Shown: piece after piece, positions 35,306 through 35,764 of the stretch | How positions within the stretch are numbered: position 1 is the stretch's first letter | Layout of the letters: every line of letters starts with the position of its first letter | Assembly (NCBI GenBank): GCA_030038435.1 | Contig: JASHOY010000449.1 | Coordinates: forward strand, 1 to 35,764 | Direction of reading: 5' to 3' | From: Acidobacteriaceae bacterium | GTDB taxonomy: Bacteria > Acidobacteriota > Terriglobia > Terriglobales > Acidobacteriaceae | Length of the DNA: 35,764 nucleotides | Translations under genes and position numbers: made by a program | Notes under the pieces: generated by a model | Told to the model about the DNA's origin: nothing | Database searches by the model: none | Seen by the model: only the letters and a program-made list of their open reading frames with translations

Positions 35306-35764
35306 CTAGAACTCCAGACGTCCCAGGAACTGAATGGTGCGCGCCGTGCTGACTGTGCCGTTCCAGGTTCCGAAAGAATCACCGGAAGCAGCAACGTCAG
35401 TCACGAAGGCAGAACCAGGGCCGTCGCCCTGGGAGAGAAAGTAGTGATTGTTGAAAGTGTTGAAGAAGTTCGCGCCGAGTTTGAAAGTCACTCTTTCCCT
35501 GATCTTTGTAACTTTGCTGAACGACATGTCCAGGTCCTTGTAGTTAGGCCCATAAATGGTCGAGACAGCCTTTCCGAAGCCCGTATATCCAAACTGGGAG
35601 AAGTTAGTTTCGAAGGCATTTGGGTTAAGGTAGCGGCTGCCGTCCTTGGCGGGATCCCAGCTATTACGGCCATACAGCAAAGCCATTTCTCCGGAGAGTT
35701 GACCGGGAACACACGATTCACGGAATTGCGGAACGAGACTGCTGGTCGGGCAATTGGAGGATGA
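35306..35764 (-). CDS. TonB-dependent receptor, Oar-like, C-terminal fragment at window edge
   Basis: The ORF is open to the end of the window, so only the last about 152 residues are seen. They show late barrel strands and the C-terminal signature of Acidobacteria Oar-like receptors (WDPAKDGSRYLNPNAFE, YGPNYKDLDMSFSKVTKIRERVTFKLGANFFNTFNNHYF, ending in Phe as barrel proteins do, RTIQFLGRLEF). This family usually has a carboxypeptidase-regulatory-like N-terminal domain and is very long. The start lies outside the window. Ligand unknown. Confidence 0.85.
   Translation of the reverse strand, partial: SSSNCPTSSLVPQFRESCVPGQLSGEMALLYGRNSWDPAKDGSRYLNPNAFETNFSQFGYTGFGKAVSTIYGPNYKDLDMSFSKVTKIRERVTFKLGANFFNTFNNHYFLSQGDGPGSAFVTDVAASGDSFGTWNGTVSTARTIQFLGRLEF

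Overview
The window looks like a stretch of chromosome from a high-GC, diderm soil heterotroph. An Acidobacteriota member of the class Terriglobia (Acidobacteriaceae) is the best fit. The evidence is a lipid A gene (lpxB), two TonB-dependent receptors of the Oar-like type, a stand-alone MacB/FtsX permease of the ADOP type, several Tat-exported carbohydrate proteins, many TPR proteins and small 'Acidobacteria-only' hypothetical proteins. The assignment rests on family recognition, not on a marker gene.

Layout. Positions 1-6700 (all minus strand) hold a DinB-like protein, a secreted GH20 hexosaminidase, a secreted M1-peptidase-like protein that has lost its zinc and catalytic residues, and lpxB; a small hypothetical gene diverges from lpxB. 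Positions 7137-11050 are an accessory island. Three tandem units of about 190 bp, each with a strong REP-type hairpin, lead directly into a REP-associated tyrosine transposase (RAYT). More units follow, then a perfect 182-bp direct repeat that brackets small orphan genes, an IS1595 transposase remnant and a 16-bp inverted-repeat pair. An orphan ribbon-helix-helix antitoxin-like ORF and an 18-bp inverted repeat close the island.

Positions 11052-17177 hold a large TonB-dependent receptor, a mostly non-coding kilobase, and a Tat-exported glycoside-hydrolase-like protein. Positions 17469-19200 hold four small conserved-type genes: a recombinase-like DNA-binding protein, a hypothetical protein and two membrane proteins. 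Next come the ADOP permease and a tight sqdB-sqdX pair for the sulfolipid SQDG; SqdX carries an unusual C-terminal helix-turn-helix-like tail. Positions 25106-28954 hold a Tat-exported sugar isomerase-like protein divergent from an operon of a glucose-dehydrogenase-like SDR and a GH15 glucoamylase/trehalase. The remainder is typA/bipA (TTG start), a cyclopropane-synthase-like methyltransferase with an active-site His-to-Asp change, two TPR proteins, and the 3' end of a second TonB receptor running off the window.

Functionally the window combines polymer and sugar use (GH20, GH15, GH42-like, TonB receptors, glucose dehydrogenase) with envelope lipid chemistry (LpxB, SqdB/SqdX, CFA-like enzyme). 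The most unusual parts are the RAYT/REP island, the degenerate M1 protein, the SqdX tail and the modified CFA-like enzyme.
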